DNA from: Vibrio harveyi NBRC 15634 = ATCC 14126 = KCTC 12724
Lineage (GTDB): Bacteria; Pseudomonadota; Gammaproteobacteria; Enterobacterales; Vibrionaceae
Length of the DNA stretch: 64,000 nt
Direction of reading: 5' to 3'
Assembly: GCF_001591145.1 (NCBI RefSeq)
Contig: NZ_BCUF01000020.1
Coordinates: 1-64,000, forward strand
The position numbers and the translations under genes were made by a program. Position 1 is the stretch's first letter. Each line of letters starts with the position of its first letter. The notes below the pieces were generated by a model. It had not been told where the DNA came from. It saw only the letters and a list, made by a program, of their open reading frames with translations, and searched no databases. Below, in pieces: positions 9,521 to 18,483 of the stretch.

Positions 9521-9755
9521 GTCCACCGTATTTCTGTTTAAGTTAACGCTTGTCCTTTTGCTGCTTTTCATCATCTTTAACCTCGCAAAAGCGCTTATCG
9601 AAATGGTTCGCGAAGACCCAGAGGATTCATCGAAGAAAGGCAAACCAATGAGCCACTATCTCGGTCGTCGTGTCATGTTTTCTGCGTTAGTCGTGATTCT
9701 CCTTCTCGTAGCGTTAGGGGCAGGATGGATAGCCCCAAATCCTCGTCCTTACTAG
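9519..9755 (+). CDS. Twin-transmembrane DUF2909 protein, antisense inside the cox operon
   Basis: A 78-residue protein with two hydrophobic helices (LFKLTLVLLLLFIIFNLAKAL and VMFSALVVILLLVALGAGWI) joined by an acidic then basic loop (EDPEDSSKKGK). This matches the small DUF2909 family often found next to coxC. Translation starts at ATG 9519 with a strong GGAGG 5 bp upstream. The gene runs opposite to its neighbours: its start overlaps the SURF1 start codon and its stop is 2 bp from the coxC stop. It therefore fills the entire coxC-SURF1 gap on the other strand. Function unknown; a role in oxidase assembly is inferred from location only. Confidence 0.8.
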   Translation: MSTVFLFKLTLVLLLLFIIFNLAKALIEMVREDPEDSSKKGKPMSHYLGRRVMFSALVVILLLVALGAGWIAPNPRPY

Positions 9756-9757
9756 CT

Positions 9758-10642
9758 TTACAGCACATAAACGAAAACAAATAAGCATAGCCAAACCACG
9801 TCAACGAAGTGCCAATACCAACTGCCAGCTTGGAATGCGAAATGGTCTTTCGGAGAAAAGTGGTCCTTGGCGATGCGGAATAACAGCACAATGAGGAAAA
9901 TGGTACCGAGACAAACGTGCAAACCGTGAAAGCCCGTGAGCATAAAGAAGGTATTACCGTAAATACCGGACTGCAACGTCAGCCCAATATCTTGATAAGC
10001 GTGTGCATATTCAACGGCTTGGTAATAGAGGAAGAAGCCCGCCAAGACGATGGTGATTTCCAACCAGACAATCAGTGCAGTTCGTTTATCTTGCTCTAAA
10101 CTGATGTGTGCCATATGTAATGTAATCGATGACAATAGCAGCAAGATGGTGTTGGTTAATGGGATACCCTGCCAAGGCATTGCTTGGGTCGTATCACCAC
10201 CCGGCGTGGTGGTGAGTGGCCAGATTGCTTCGAAACTCGGCCACAATACCTCATGTGTCATTAAGTTATTATCTGCACCACCTAACCAAGGCACGGAAAT
10301 CATTCTTGCGTAGAAAAGAGCACCAAAAAAAGCACCAAAGAACATCACTTCCGAAAAGATGAACCAGCTCATCCCTTGTCGAAATGAACGCGTAATTTGC
10401 GCACTGTACTTTCCGGTAAGAGACTCTGTGATGACGTTGCTGAACCACCCTGCCAGCATATAGAGCAAAAACAACATACCAATGGCGAGAATGATGCCGC
10501 CTAACGTACCAACTGCACCATCACTTTGAGTACCTTGAACGGTCATTCCGGCACCGACAGCAACGAGGAACAGCGCAAAAGCTCCTACGATTGGCCAACT
10601 GCTTTGTGCGGGAACATAATAGGTCTCAGGCTTGTTACTCAT
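9758..10642 (-). CDS. coxC: Cytochrome c oxidase subunit III
   Basis: A 294-residue membrane protein with seven predicted helices, the COX3 family. Typical segments are SWPIVGAFALFLVAVGAG, RQGMSWFIFSEVMFFGAFFGALFYAR, TNTILLLLSSITLHMAHISL, MLTGFHGLHVCLGTIFL and SWYWHFVDVVWLCLFVFVYVL, with the lipid- and subunit I-contacting Glu of FSEVMFF. It stabilises subunit I and proton uptake in aa3 oxidases. The start is ATG 10642 with GGAGAGAACTT upstream, 11 bp after ctaG. Third structural gene of the operon. Confidence 0.96.
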   Translation of the reverse strand: MSNKPETYYVPAQSSWPIVGAFALFLVAVGAGMTVQGTQSDGAVGTLGGIILAIGMLFLLYMLAGWFSNVITESLTGKYSAQITRSFRQGMSWFIFSEVMFFGAFFGALFYARMISVPWLGGADNNLMTHEVLWPSFEAIWPLTTTPGGDTTQAMPWQGIPLTNTILLLLSSITLHMAHISLEQDKRTALIVWLEITIVLAGFFLYYQAVEYAHAYQDIGLTLQSGIYGNTFFMLTGFHGLHVCLGTIFLIVLLFRIAKDHFSPKDHFAFQAGSWYWHFVDVVWLCLFVFVYVL

Positions 10643-10653
10643 AAGTTCTCTCC

Positions 10654-11268
10654 TTACAGACGCGCTTTGGTTTGCGGCGTTAAGGTCTGTTTCTCGCTCC
10701 CTGAGAGGCTAGCTGTTGAAGACTCGCCCGATTGAGGAGGAAATTTGTAGAGTGTGTAAGACAAGGTCAACGTATGAATTGAATCCGGCACATCCGGCTC
10801 AATGTAGAAAATCAAAGGCATACTCGCTTGCTGCTTACCTTCCAATGGCTGTTGATTAAAGCAAAAACACTCGATTTTATTGAAGTAAGCTGCACCAGTA
10901 CCCGGCGATACGGATGGCACAGCTTGCCCTACCAAATCTTCACCGCTCTGATTAAAAGCAAGATATTCGGTTTGAATCACTTCACCAGGGTGAACATCCA
11001 TAAAAACGACTTTTGGTTTGAACTCCCAAGGCATGTCCGGGCTAACGTGCGCCATAAATTCCACACGAATCGTTCTGGTAATATCCGCCTGCATACCCGT
11101 CGGTTGAATTGCGGCCACATCACTGGTTTTACCATTAATGCCCAATGCATCGCACATGATGTCGTAGAGTGGCACAAGAGCAAAACCGAAGCCGAACATC
11201 AGCGCTGTCGCTAGCAGCAACTTGATAGTGAGTCTCTTATTGGATGAATTACTTGGCATCTCACTCAC
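10654..11268 (-). CDS. ctaG: Cytochrome oxidase copper chaperone CtaG/Cox11
   Basis: A 204-residue protein with one N-terminal transmembrane helix and a periplasmic immunoglobulin-like domain. It delivers copper to the CuB site of subunit I. Copper ligands are visible: C39 after the membrane helix (LYDIMCDALGING) and the CXC pair C134/C136 in YFNKIECFCFNQQ. The family pattern FMAHVSPDMPWEFKP and FYIEPDVPDSIHTLTLSYTLYK are also present. It sits between coxA and coxC, 12 bp from each, the usual place in proteobacterial cox operons. Confidence 0.95.
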   Translation of the reverse strand: MSEMPSNSSNKRLTIKLLLATALMFGFGFALVPLYDIMCDALGINGKTSDVAAIQPTGMQADITRTIRVEFMAHVSPDMPWEFKPKVVFMDVHPGEVIQTEYLAFNQSGEDLVGQAVPSVSPGTGAAYFNKIECFCFNQQPLEGKQQASMPLIFYIEPDVPDSIHTLTLSYTLYKFPPQSGESSTASLSGSEKQTLTPQTKARL

Positions 11269-11280
11269 CTCACTCTTCGG

Positions 11281-12921
11281 TTAATCGACTTTTGGCGGAG
11301 TTGTGAATGTATGATGTGGGGCTGGGCTAGGTACCGTCCACTCTAAACCCTCTGCACGTTCCCAAGGTTTTGCCGTTGCTTTTTCACCACCACGAATACA
11401 TTTGATGACTAGCCACAGAAAGATCAATTGAGACAGACCGAAGGCAAAGCCACCTATCGATACGATTTGGTTAACGTCGGCAAACTGGATAGCGTAATCA
11501 GGAATGCGTCTTGGCATCCCTGCTAAGCCCAAGAAATGCATTGGGAAGAACAACACATTGACCGAAATGATTGAACACCAGAAGTGCCATAGACTCAGCT
11601 TGTGGTCATACATATTGCCTGTCCACTTCGGTAGCCAGTAATACGCCGCTGCCATAATCGAAAACACCGCACCGGATACCAAGACATAATGGAAATGCGC
11701 AACAACAAAGTAAGTGTCATGGTATTGGAAATCCGCAGGTACAATCGCCAACATCAAGCCTGAGAAGCCACCTATTGTAAATAAGACAATAAAAGCAATG
11801 GCAAACAACATCGGTGTCTCAAACGTCATTGCGCCCCGCCACATAGTCGCCACCCAGTTAAATACTTTCACGCCAGTTGGCACTGCAATCAACATGGTGC
11901 AGTACATAAAGAAGAGTTCGGCGAATACTGGCATCCCCGTCGTAAACATATGGTGTGCCCACACTAGGAATGACAGTAGTGCAATACTGCAGGTTGCGTA
12001 AACCATCGAATGATAGCCGAACAGTTTCTTGCCACTGAAAGCCGGAATGATTGCCGAGATAATCCCGAACGAAGGCAGGATCATGATGTATACCTCAGGG
12101 TGACCAAAGAACCAGAAGATGTGTTGGAACATCACAGGGTCACCGCCACCAGCGGCATCAAAGAAACTTGTACCAAAGTATTTGTCGGTCAGAACCATGG
12201 TGACCGCACCGGCTAATACGGGCATAACCGCGATCAACAAGAACGCCGTGATTAACCAAGTCCAAACAAACATTGGTAGCTTGAACCAAGTCATGCCTGG
12301 TGCACGCATGTTTACGATAGTCACGATAACGTTGATGGCACCCATAATGGAACTGATACCCATGATATGGACTGAGAAAACAAACAACGCCGTACTATCA
12401 GGACCATAAGTTGTGGAAAGCGGCGCATAAAAAGTCCAACCGAAATCAGGACCACCACCCGGTAAGAACAAAGAGCCGATCAAAATGAGGAACGCAAAAG
12501 GTAAGATCCAAAAACTCAAGTTGTTCATCCGTGGTAAAGCCATATCTGGAGCGCCAATCATCATTGGAATCATCCAGTTGGCTAAACCAGTAAACGCTGG
12601 CATGACGGCACCAAACACCATCACTAGTCCATGTACGGTCGTCATTTGGTTAAAGAACTGAGGGTCCACCAATTGCAGACCCGGTTGGAATAGCTCAGCA
12701 CGGATGATCATCGCCATCGCACCGCCAGTGAGGAACATAGCAAAGCTAAACCATAAATAAAGCGTACCGATGTCTTTATGGCTGGTGGAATAAAGCCAAC
12801 GCGCTAGCCCTTTTGGTGCGTGATGATGATCGTGGTCGTCTTCAATCGCAATGGTCGTGTTTGCAGTAGTTTGCGCTTCAGCAGGAGCAGACTTCACCGC
12901 TTTTTCAATTGGCTTACTCAT
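11281..12921 (-). CDS. coxA: Cytochrome c oxidase subunit I (aa3 type, A1 family)
   Basis: The 546-residue catalytic subunit reduces O2 and pumps protons across the inner membrane. Low-spin heme ligands are H97 (TTVHGLV) and H411; CuB ligands are H274 in HPEVYI and H323/H324 in VWAHHMF; heme a3 is bound by H409 in [10 protein letters not shown]276 and Y278 of HPEVY mark an A1-type oxidase. The D-channel Asp (D126) and K-channel Lys (K352, [12 protein letters not shown]) are both retained, so it should be a full proton pump. A His/Asp-rich stretch (DDHDHHH, 28-34) precedes the first helix. It overlaps coxB by 4 bp. Confidence 0.97.
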   Translation of the reverse strand: MSKPIEKAVKSAPAEAQTTANTTIAIEDDHDHHHAPKGLARWLYSTSHKDIGTLYLWFSFAMFLTGGAMAMIIRAELFQPGLQLVDPQFFNQMTTVHGLVMVFGAVMPAFTGLANWMIPMMIGAPDMALPRMNNLSFWILPFAFLILIGSLFLPGGGPDFGWTFYAPLSTTYGPDSTALFVFSVHIMGISSIMGAINVIVTIVNMRAPGMTWFKLPMFVWTWLITAFLLIAVMPVLAGAVTMVLTDKYFGTSFFDAAGGGDPVMFQHIFWFFGHPEVYIMILPSFGIISAIIPAFSGKKLFGYHSMVYATCSIALLSFLVWAHHMFTTGMPVFAELFFMYCTMLIAVPTGVKVFNWVATMWRGAMTFETPMLFAIAFIVLFTIGGFSGLMLAIVPADFQYHDTYFVVAHFHYVLVSGAVFSIMAAAYYWLPKWTGNMYDHKLSLWHFWCSIISVNVLFFPMHFLGLAGMPRRIPDYAIQFADVNQIVSIGGFAFGLSQLIFLWLVIKCIRGGEKATAKPWERAEGLEWTVPSPAPHHTFTTPPKVD

Positions 12922-14081
12922 ATTTCCTCCTTGGCACTGTCTTGTGCCTTAAAGGCGTTAACATCGGATGCTTGAACGGTATCGCCAGTATCATTTCCCC
13001 AAGCATTACGTTGATAGGTAATTACAGCGGCAATTTCTTGATCGCTTAGTTGGTTAGCAAAAGCTTGCATGGCGGTGCCAGCTCGACCGTTCACCAATAC
13101 ATCGATGTGAGCAACAACCGGACCTTTGGCTATCTCGCTGCCTTTGATTGCCGGGAACGCGCCCGGAATGCCTTCGCCGTTCGCTTGATGGCACACAGCA
13201 CAACGCGCGGTGTAAACCGACTCGCCTTGTCCCATCAAATCTTCCATTGAACGGTCTTGCGTCAATGCTTCTTGGGCAGCCGCCTTTTGTAAGGCAATTT
13301 CTTGTTTCTTGTCTGCCATCCACTGGTCGAAATCATCTTCCGCCATCGCATGAACAACAACTGGCATGAAACCATGCGCTCGACCACAAAGCTCCGCGCA
13401 CTGACCACGATATACACCCGGTTCATCAATCTTGGTCCAAGCCTCATTAATGAAACCAGGGATCGTATCTTTCTTAACAGCGAAATCAGGTACCCACCAA
13501 GAGTGAATTACGTCATCAGAAGTCATTAAGAAGCGAACTTTACGGTTGATAGGCAAAACCAGCGGGTTATCCACTTCGAGCAAGTAGTGCGCCCCTTTCG
13601 CTTCGATGCCATCGATTTCTTTCTGGCTGGTAGCAAGTAGGCTGAAAAATTCGACATCCTCGCCGAAATAACTGTAGTGCCACTTCCATTGAGAGCCGGT
13701 GATCTTCACAGTAAGGTCAGATTGGCTGGTGTCTTCCATCGCCACCAGCGTTTTGGTCGCAGGAATCGCCATAGCGATAAGAATAATGACCGGAATAACG
13801 GTCCAGATGATCTCCACTTTAGTGCTTTCGTGGAAATTAGCGGCAACTGCCCCTTTTGACTTGCGATGTTTGAAGATGGAATAGAACATCACACCGAATA
13901 CAACAAAAGCGATAGCGCAACAAATGTAGAAGATCAGCATATGTAATTCATACACTTGCTCACTGATCCCCGTAACACCTCGCGTCATGTTGTAATCACT
14001 CTGCTCTGACCAACTGGACGAAGAAAACGTGATAAAAATCACATTCGTTAATAAGGCTAGAGTAGTTGCTAATCTTTTCAA
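12918..14081 (-). CDS. coxB: Cytochrome c oxidase subunit II with fused cytochrome c domain (caa3 type)
   Basis: A 387-residue subunit that accepts electrons and passes them to subunit I. It has a signal peptide, two membrane helices (about 46-70 and 91-110), a CuA cupredoxin domain with H193, C228, C232, H236 and M239 ([12 protein letters not shown]), and a C-terminal cytochrome c domain with heme motif CAVCH (294-298) and a likely distal Met in GTAMQAF. The fused heme domain makes this a caa3-type oxidase. The start is a TTG at 14081 with a strong GAGGAG 8-9 bp upstream; no ATG fits the signal peptide. First gene of the operon. Confidence 0.95.
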   Translation of the reverse strand: MKRLATTLALLTNVIFITFSSSSWSEQSDYNMTRGVTGISEQVYELHMLIFYICCAIAFVVFGVMFYSIFKHRKSKGAVAANFHESTKVEIIWTVIPVIILIAMAIPATKTLVAMEDTSQSDLTVKITGSQWKWHYSYFGEDVEFFSLLATSQKEIDGIEAKGAHYLLEVDNPLVLPINRKVRFLMTSDDVIHSWWVPDFAVKKDTIPGFINEAWTKIDEPGVYRGQCAELCGRAHGFMPVVVHAMAEDDFDQWMADKKQEIALQKAAAQEALTQDRSMEDLMGQGESVYTARCAVCHQANGEGIPGAFPAIKGSEIAKGPVVAHIDVLVNGRAGTAMQAFANQLSDQEIAAVITYQRNAWGNDTGDTVQASDVNAFKAQDSAKEEI

Positions 14082-14314
14082 AAGATCTCTCCTCTGCTCA
14101 GCCGCTGCGCTTGCGCGAGCTTCCTTGCTTCCCGATGCAAATATCGAACAAATTTACGAAAAATCACAAAAACTACGATTTCAGCACTCTTTGTTATATT
14201 TATGTTAAAAGGCTAGTTATAGTTCAATAGTTCTTCAAGAAATTAACTGTGAATAAATTCCGTACAGACTGAAAAATAAATTCGGTTTATCGATTGCCCT
14301 CTTTGAAATGTAAT

Positions 14315-14329
14315 TGAGAATCATTTACA
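14315..14329. promoter_or_regulatory. Candidate Fur box in the coxB-phosphohexomutase interval
   Basis: TGAGAAT-C-ATTTACA fits the 7-1-7 Fur pattern TGATAAT-N-ATTATCA at 11 of 14 positions. It lies 82 bp upstream of the phosphohexomutase start and 234 bp from coxB. The rest of the 330-bp divergent interval 14082-14411 is AT-rich and holds no further feature I can support. Confidence 0.35.
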
Positions 14330-14411
14330 TTAATTAAAAGAAAACATTGGGACGCTTTTAAGCAAAGAAGTGTCTAAACAAGTAGGCTCCCCCTACTAAG
14401 GAAAGACGAAT

Positions 14412-16106
14412 ATGACAGCACAAATTACTCAATGGCTAGCACGAGACCCAGATCCAAAAACTCGTGAAGAGCTTCAACACCTAGTCGATACAAATAACGA
14501 ACAAGAACTGACAGATCGATTTGGTTCACGCTTAGCATTTGGTACTGCAGGTCTGCGCGGTAAAGTCGGTGCGGGTCCAAATCGCATGAACCGTTTAGTG
14601 ATTCAAGAGACGGCAACAGGTCTCGGTCACTATCTGATTGAACAAGTGAAAGACGCATCATCTCGCGGTGTTGTTATTGGCTACGATGGTCGCCCAGATT
14701 CTAAACAGTTCGCACACGATACAGCTTCTGTACTTACTGCTTTGGGCATCAAGGTTTACCTAACCTATAAAGTAGCAGCAACGCCAATTGTTGCTTTTGG
14801 TGTTCGTGAATTAAATGCAGCAGCAGCTGTGGTTGTTACCGCAAGCCATAACCCGCCTGAGTATAACGGCTTTAAAGTGTACTGGGAAAATGGCGCGCAA
14901 ATCATTCCACCGCACGATTCTGGTATTGCTGCAAAAATCGATGAAGCAACAACAAAACCGCTTCCTCTGATGTCACTGGACGATGCAAAACAAAAAGGTT
15001 TGTTAGTTTGGCTTGAAGACGAGTACTACCAAACCTATCGCAAAACAATGAACGACAATGCCCTGCTAACACCGGACAGCAACACAAATATCTCGATTGT
15101 TTACACGGCAATGCACGGTGTCGGTGCGGACATGGCAGAAACGTTGCTCGCAGACGCTGGCTTTAAAAAAGTCGCAAGCGTTCCAGAACAGCGTGAACCG
15201 GACGGTACGTTCCCTACCGTAAACTTCCCGAATCCTGAAGAAGCAGGCGCAATGGACATGGTGATGGCACTGGGTAAATCTGTCGATGCGGACATTGCTT
15301 GCGCGAACGATCCTGATGCAGACCGTTTTGCTGTGGCTGTAAAACGCCCAGATGGCGAATATCAGATGCTAACAGGTGACCAAGTGGGTTCATTGTTTGG
15401 TGACTACTTACTGCAAGGTCAACCAAATGCGCTTGTTGGGAATACCATTGTGTCTTCTCGTCTATTGAGCAGTATTGCGAAAGCACACGGCGCAGAATAC
15501 TACCAAACGTTAACTGGCTTTAAATGGCTAACTAACGTAGCAATGACACAAGAAACTGAAGCGAACCCATTCCTATTCGCTTACGAAGAAGCACTAGGCT
15601 ACACAGTAGGTAATAAGGTATGGGATAAAGATGGTTTGTCAGCACTGGTCGCTTTCTCTCAATTGACAGGTAAATTGAAAGCACAAGGCAAAACGCTGTG
15701 GGATAAGTTAGAAGAACTATACCGCCAACACGGTTTCTACTTCAACGCGCAGCGCAGCATTGCACTTGACCCTAAATCACCACCAATCGGTGACAAACTT
15801 CGCGCAAACCCACCGAAAGAGATTGCGGGTAAACGTATCGAAGTGATTGAAGATCTGAAGTCATCACTTCGCTTTGTGACCGATGGTCCAACAGAAGCGA
15901 TTAACTTGCCAGCAAGTGACGTACTGGTTTACCACTTAGAAGACAAATCACGTGTGATTGTTCGCCCTTCTGGTACTGAGCCGAAGTTGAAGTGTTACTA
16001 CGAAGTGATCAGCGAGTTCCCGGCAGAGATGGATTACGCGCAAGCTAACCAAGCAGCGGAAGCGAAAATGAACGCACTTATCGAAGCGCATCAACAAAGC
16101 TTGTAA
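14412..16106 (+). CDS. Phosphohexomutase (phosphoglucomutase/phosphomannomutase, PGM2-like)
   Basis: A 564-residue alpha-D-phosphohexomutase that interconverts hexose 1- and 6-phosphates. The active-site Ser is S145 in VVTASHNPPEYNGFK; the metal loop is DPDADRFAV; the sugar-binding loop is FAYEEALGYTVG; the phosphate-binding end is VIVRPSGTEPKLKCYYEV. Length and features fit the long PGM2-like branch rather than the 546-residue E. coli Pgm. Whether glucose or mannose is preferred cannot be read from sequence. The start is ATG 14412 with AAGGAAAG upstream. It is monocistronic, with a possible Fur site in the promoter region. Confidence 0.9.
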   Translation: MTAQITQWLARDPDPKTREELQHLVDTNNEQELTDRFGSRLAFGTAGLRGKVGAGPNRMNRLVIQETATGLGHYLIEQVKDASSRGVVIGYDGRPDSKQFAHDTASVLTALGIKVYLTYKVAATPIVAFGVRELNAAAAVVVTASHNPPEYNGFKVYWENGAQIIPPHDSGIAAKIDEATTKPLPLMSLDDAKQKGLLVWLEDEYYQTYRKTMNDNALLTPDSNTNISIVYTAMHGVGADMAETLLADAGFKKVASVPEQREPDGTFPTVNFPNPEEAGAMDMVMALGKSVDADIACANDPDADRFAVAVKRPDGEYQMLTGDQVGSLFGDYLLQGQPNALVGNTIVSSRLLSSIAKAHGAEYYQTLTGFKWLTNVAMTQETEANPFLFAYEEALGYTVGNKVWDKDGLSALVAFSQLTGKLKAQGKTLWDKLEELYRQHGFYFNAQRSIALDPKSPPIGDKLRANPPKEIAGKRIEVIEDLKSSLRFVTDGPTEAINLPASDVLVYHLEDKSRVIVRPSGTEPKLKCYYEVISEFPAEMDYAQANQAAEAKMNALIEAHQQSL

Positions 16107-16147
16107 TTCGAGTTTGAAACATCGATTCTTTGACAGCTACAAATAGC

Positions 16148-16176
16148 AAAAGAGGCGCATCGAGCGCCTCTTTTTT
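16148..16176. terminator. Bidirectional terminator between phosphohexomutase and GNAT genes
   Basis: AAGAGGCGC / GCGCCTCTT stem with an ATCGA loop, flanked by A and T runs, lies between two convergent genes and can serve both. Confidence 0.9.
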
Positions 16177-16193
16177 ATGCAATTCAAACCAAC

Positions 16194-16613
16194 TCAAGCA
16201 ATCTGTTTTTGCAGGAAATGTTTATCAATGCCTGCTGCTGGGTAGCCTGAATATTGCCCGACTTTTTCAAAACCCAATTTCAAGTAAAAATCGAGCGCTT
16301 GAAAGCTATAGGTATCGAGATACAAATGCGTGACTCCACGCGGTTTCACTTGCTCTTCCAGTAGAGCGAACAGCTTGCTTCCTAATCCCGAAGTGCGTGC
16401 CTCTGCATCAACCCACAGGTATTCAACAAACACGGTGTTATTAAACATTTCTCCCGTGAGTCCGCCAACAACCTTACCCTCGTCATTACGAGCAAAACAG
16501 CCAATGGCGTCTACGTCCCCATCCGGTAGATGCATGTTGTTATAAGCTCGGATGCCATCACGGATAAAATCGAGATCGTTTTGTTCTGGATTGAGTTTAA
16601 ATTCAAGTTTCAT
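16194..16613 (-). CDS. GNAT-family N-acetyltransferase
   Basis: A 139-residue protein of the Gcn5-related acetyltransferase fold. Motif A, which binds acetyl-CoA pyrophosphate, is ARTSGLGSKLFALLEEQ; it follows beta-4 FVEYLWVDAEAR. The C-terminal part LYLDTYSFQALDFYLKLGFEKVGQY is the usual motif B with Tyr as possible general acid. The length matches small stand-alone family members. The start is ATG 16613 with AAGGAGTGGC upstream. The substrate is unknown; the operon context gives no help. Confidence 0.88.
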   Translation of the reverse strand: MKLEFKLNPEQNDLDFIRDGIRAYNNMHLPDGDVDAIGCFARNDEGKVVGGLTGEMFNNTVFVEYLWVDAEARTSGLGSKLFALLEEQVKPRGVTHLYLDTYSFQALDFYLKLGFEKVGQYSGYPAAGIDKHFLQKQIA

Positions 16614-16650
16614 ACTGCCACTCCTTGGAAATCAGAGTGATACTAAAACA

Positions 16651-16675
16651 AAAAGCCAGCGAGTGCTGGCTTTTG
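16651..16675. terminator. Intrinsic terminator after the LysE-family gene
   Basis: AAAAGCCAGC / GCTGGCTTTT, a perfect 10-bp stem with GAGT loop, lies 27 bp beyond the LysE-family stop on the minus strand and just upstream of the GNAT gene. Confidence 0.85.
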
Positions 16676-16701
16676 TTCAAAAATCTGATTGTTCCTACAC
16701 A

Positions 16702-17334
16702 CTACATCACGAAGCTACTGAGCATCCACACCGCAAGGATAACGAACACCAAGCCCATTAGCTTACCTTGGTACATGCGGAATTTATCGTTTTCCAGCAA
16801 CCCTTTGCCTAATGTCCCCGCCAATGCAACTAACAAAATATTGAATAGCAAGCCTAATACGTTTAGCAGCAAACCAAGCGCGAGCATTTGCTCACCTGAC
16901 GATGCGGTAATGTTGCTAGAGACAAACTGAGGTAAAAACATCACGAAAAACACCAAGGCTTTCGGGTTCAGCAGATTACTCATCAAAGCGCGTTGATAGT
17001 AAGTCGATGCCATCTTGTTTTTCTGGTCAAGTTCTGGTGCAACAGAAGCGTCCGCTCGTAGACAGTCCCAGCCCATTTTGAGCAAGTACGCGCCCCCCAG
17101 TAGATGAAGCACTTTTAACGCGATTGGGCTCATGGCAATCAAGGTCGACACGCCCATTGCTGCCAATAAGGTTAAGATCACACCGGATGTCGCGTTGCCC
17201 AAGCTCGCAAACAGACCAACTTTCTTACCATAGCTCATGCTAGAGCTGGCAATCAGCAGCATGTCAGGTCCAGGTAACAAAAGAAGTGCTACAACAGCAG
17301 TGAGATAAACAGGGAGTACAGATAAATCGATCAT
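16702..17334 (-). CDS. LysE/RhtB-family amino acid exporter
   Basis: A 210-residue inner membrane protein with six hydrophobic segments. The LysE/RhtB signature LLLLPGPDMLLIASSSMSYG is near the N-terminus, followed by GLFASLGNATSG and the NLLNPKALVFFVMFLPQFV segment. Family members export lysine, threonine, homoserine lactone or related amino acids. The substrate here is not identifiable. The start is ATG 17334, with only a weak ribosome site. It is divergent from the AraC gene across a 250-bp AT-rich interval, which could make it a further target of that regulator. Confidence 0.88.
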   Translation of the reverse strand: MIDLSVLPVYLTAVVALLLLPGPDMLLIASSSMSYGKKVGLFASLGNATSGVILTLLAAMGVSTLIAMSPIALKVLHLLGGAYLLKMGWDCLRADASVAPELDQKNKMASTYYQRALMSNLLNPKALVFFVMFLPQFVSSNITASSGEQMLALGLLLNVLGLLFNILLVALAGTLGKGLLENDKFRMYQGKLMGLVFVILAVWMLSSFVM

Positions 17335-17494
17335 GGTGGAACTGGCTTTCTAAAACAGGCGGCGGATCTTATACCAATGAATAGATAACAACCAGACCAA
17401 ATATCTTTCCACGAAGCAATATTCAGAAAATACAAAAGGTTTAATGCTCAATTTAAAAACAATTAACCTTTTTGATGTTTATTTTTAATACCAA

Positions 17495-17510
17495 TAGCAA
17501 TTTTGTACAA
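17495..17510 (+). promoter_or_regulatory. 16-bp operator-like repeat, copy 1 (upstream of araC gene)
   Basis: TAGCAATTTTGTACAA occurs here, ending 74 bp before the AraC-family start, and again as an exact copy at 18410-18425 before azlC. Its end TTGTACAA is palindromic. The two exact copies before functionally linked genes suggest the binding site of the AraC protein. Confidence 0.55.
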
Positions 17511-17584
17511 AAATAAGCAGGATGGATCCGGTAGACTCCAAATGATGTGGTGCTACTGTTTACGCTTGAGCTATTTGGACCGAG

Positions 17585-18412
17585 ATGAAAGAAAAGAATA
17601 AGGAAATCGCGACTTTTAAGATTGCTCAAGAGTTGGGCGGGTTAGAGCTGCTCGATGCAAAATACGAAAAACAAAACTTCTCTCGCCATAGCCATGAAGG
17701 CTACACCATTGGTGTGATTGAAAAAGGCGCACAGCAATTCTTTCGTACCGGTGGCAACCACATTGCACCGCAAGACAGTATCATTCTTGTAAACGCTGAT
17801 GAGGTGCATAATGGTCACTCAGCGTCAGAAGGTGGCTGGGAATACAAAGCCATGTATCCCGTACCTGAGCAGTTTCAAACGCTTGGGGAAGAACTTGGCG
17901 CACCCAATGTCGCTCAGCCCTACTTCCCGCAGCCCGTCGTTTACGATCCAGAGCTCGCGAATCAACTGCGATTAGTGTTCGATACTCTCGAGAAATCCGA
18001 TAACCGCTTATTAAGAGAGACACTTGTCTACGGCACACTGATCAAACTTGCCAGCAAGCACAGTACACATCGAGCTCCCCTTAAAGATACGACAAAAGCG
18101 CAAAGGCAATTGCACCTGGTCAAAGAATTTCTTGAAGACTTTTCTCAAACCGATGTCTCTTTAGAAGAACTTGCGAAGTTAGCAGGGTTGAGCCCCTTCC
18201 ACCTGTTGCGTGAGTTTCAAAAGCAGTTTGGCTTTCCGCCGCACGCGTTTCAGATTCAACAAAGGCTAAGAATGGCGAAAAAGCTGCTCAAGCTAGGACA
18301 AAAGATTTCCGATGTTGCTCAAGAATGTGGTTTTCACGACCAAAGCCACTTGCATCGTCATTTTAAAAAAGCCATGGGGGTAACGCCCGGGCAGTACATC
18401 AAGCACTGTTAG
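17585..18412 (+). CDS. AraC-family transcriptional regulator (cupin sensor) of azlCD
   Basis: A 275-residue regulator. The N-terminal AraC-type cupin (about 20-150) shows HSHEGYTIGVIEKGAQQFF and DSIILVNADEVHNGHS. The C-terminal domain has two helix-turn-helices (about 175-275): VSLEELAKLAGLSPFHLLREFQKQFG and ISDVAQECGFHDQSHLHRHFKKAMGVTPGQY, the classic AraC pattern. AraC proteins of this shape next to azlCD are thought to sense amino acids, which is inference here. It lies directly upstream of azlC in the same orientation. Identical 16-bp motifs precede both genes, so autoregulation plus control of azlCD is likely. Confidence 0.88.
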   Translation: MKEKNKEIATFKIAQELGGLELLDAKYEKQNFSRHSHEGYTIGVIEKGAQQFFRTGGNHIAPQDSIILVNADEVHNGHSASEGGWEYKAMYPVPEQFQTLGEELGAPNVAQPYFPQPVVYDPELANQLRLVFDTLEKSDNRLLRETLVYGTLIKLASKHSTHRAPLKDTTKAQRQLHLVKEFLEDFSQTDVSLEELAKLAGLSPFHLLREFQKQFGFPPHAFQIQQRLRMAKKLLKLGQKISDVAQECGFHDQSHLHRHFKKAMGVTPGQYIKHC

Positions 18413-18425
18413 CAATTTTGTACAA
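18410..18425 (+). promoter_or_regulatory. 16-bp operator-like repeat, copy 2 (upstream of azlC)
   Basis: An exact second copy of TAGCAATTTTGTACAA. It begins in the stop codon of the araC gene and ends 58 bp before the azlC start, similar to the spacing at copy 1. Confidence 0.55.
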
Positions 18426-18483
18426 GGCAGCATGCTTAGGTCAGCCTACCTTAACAGCATGTTTTTCTATTCAAGTTGAAGTT

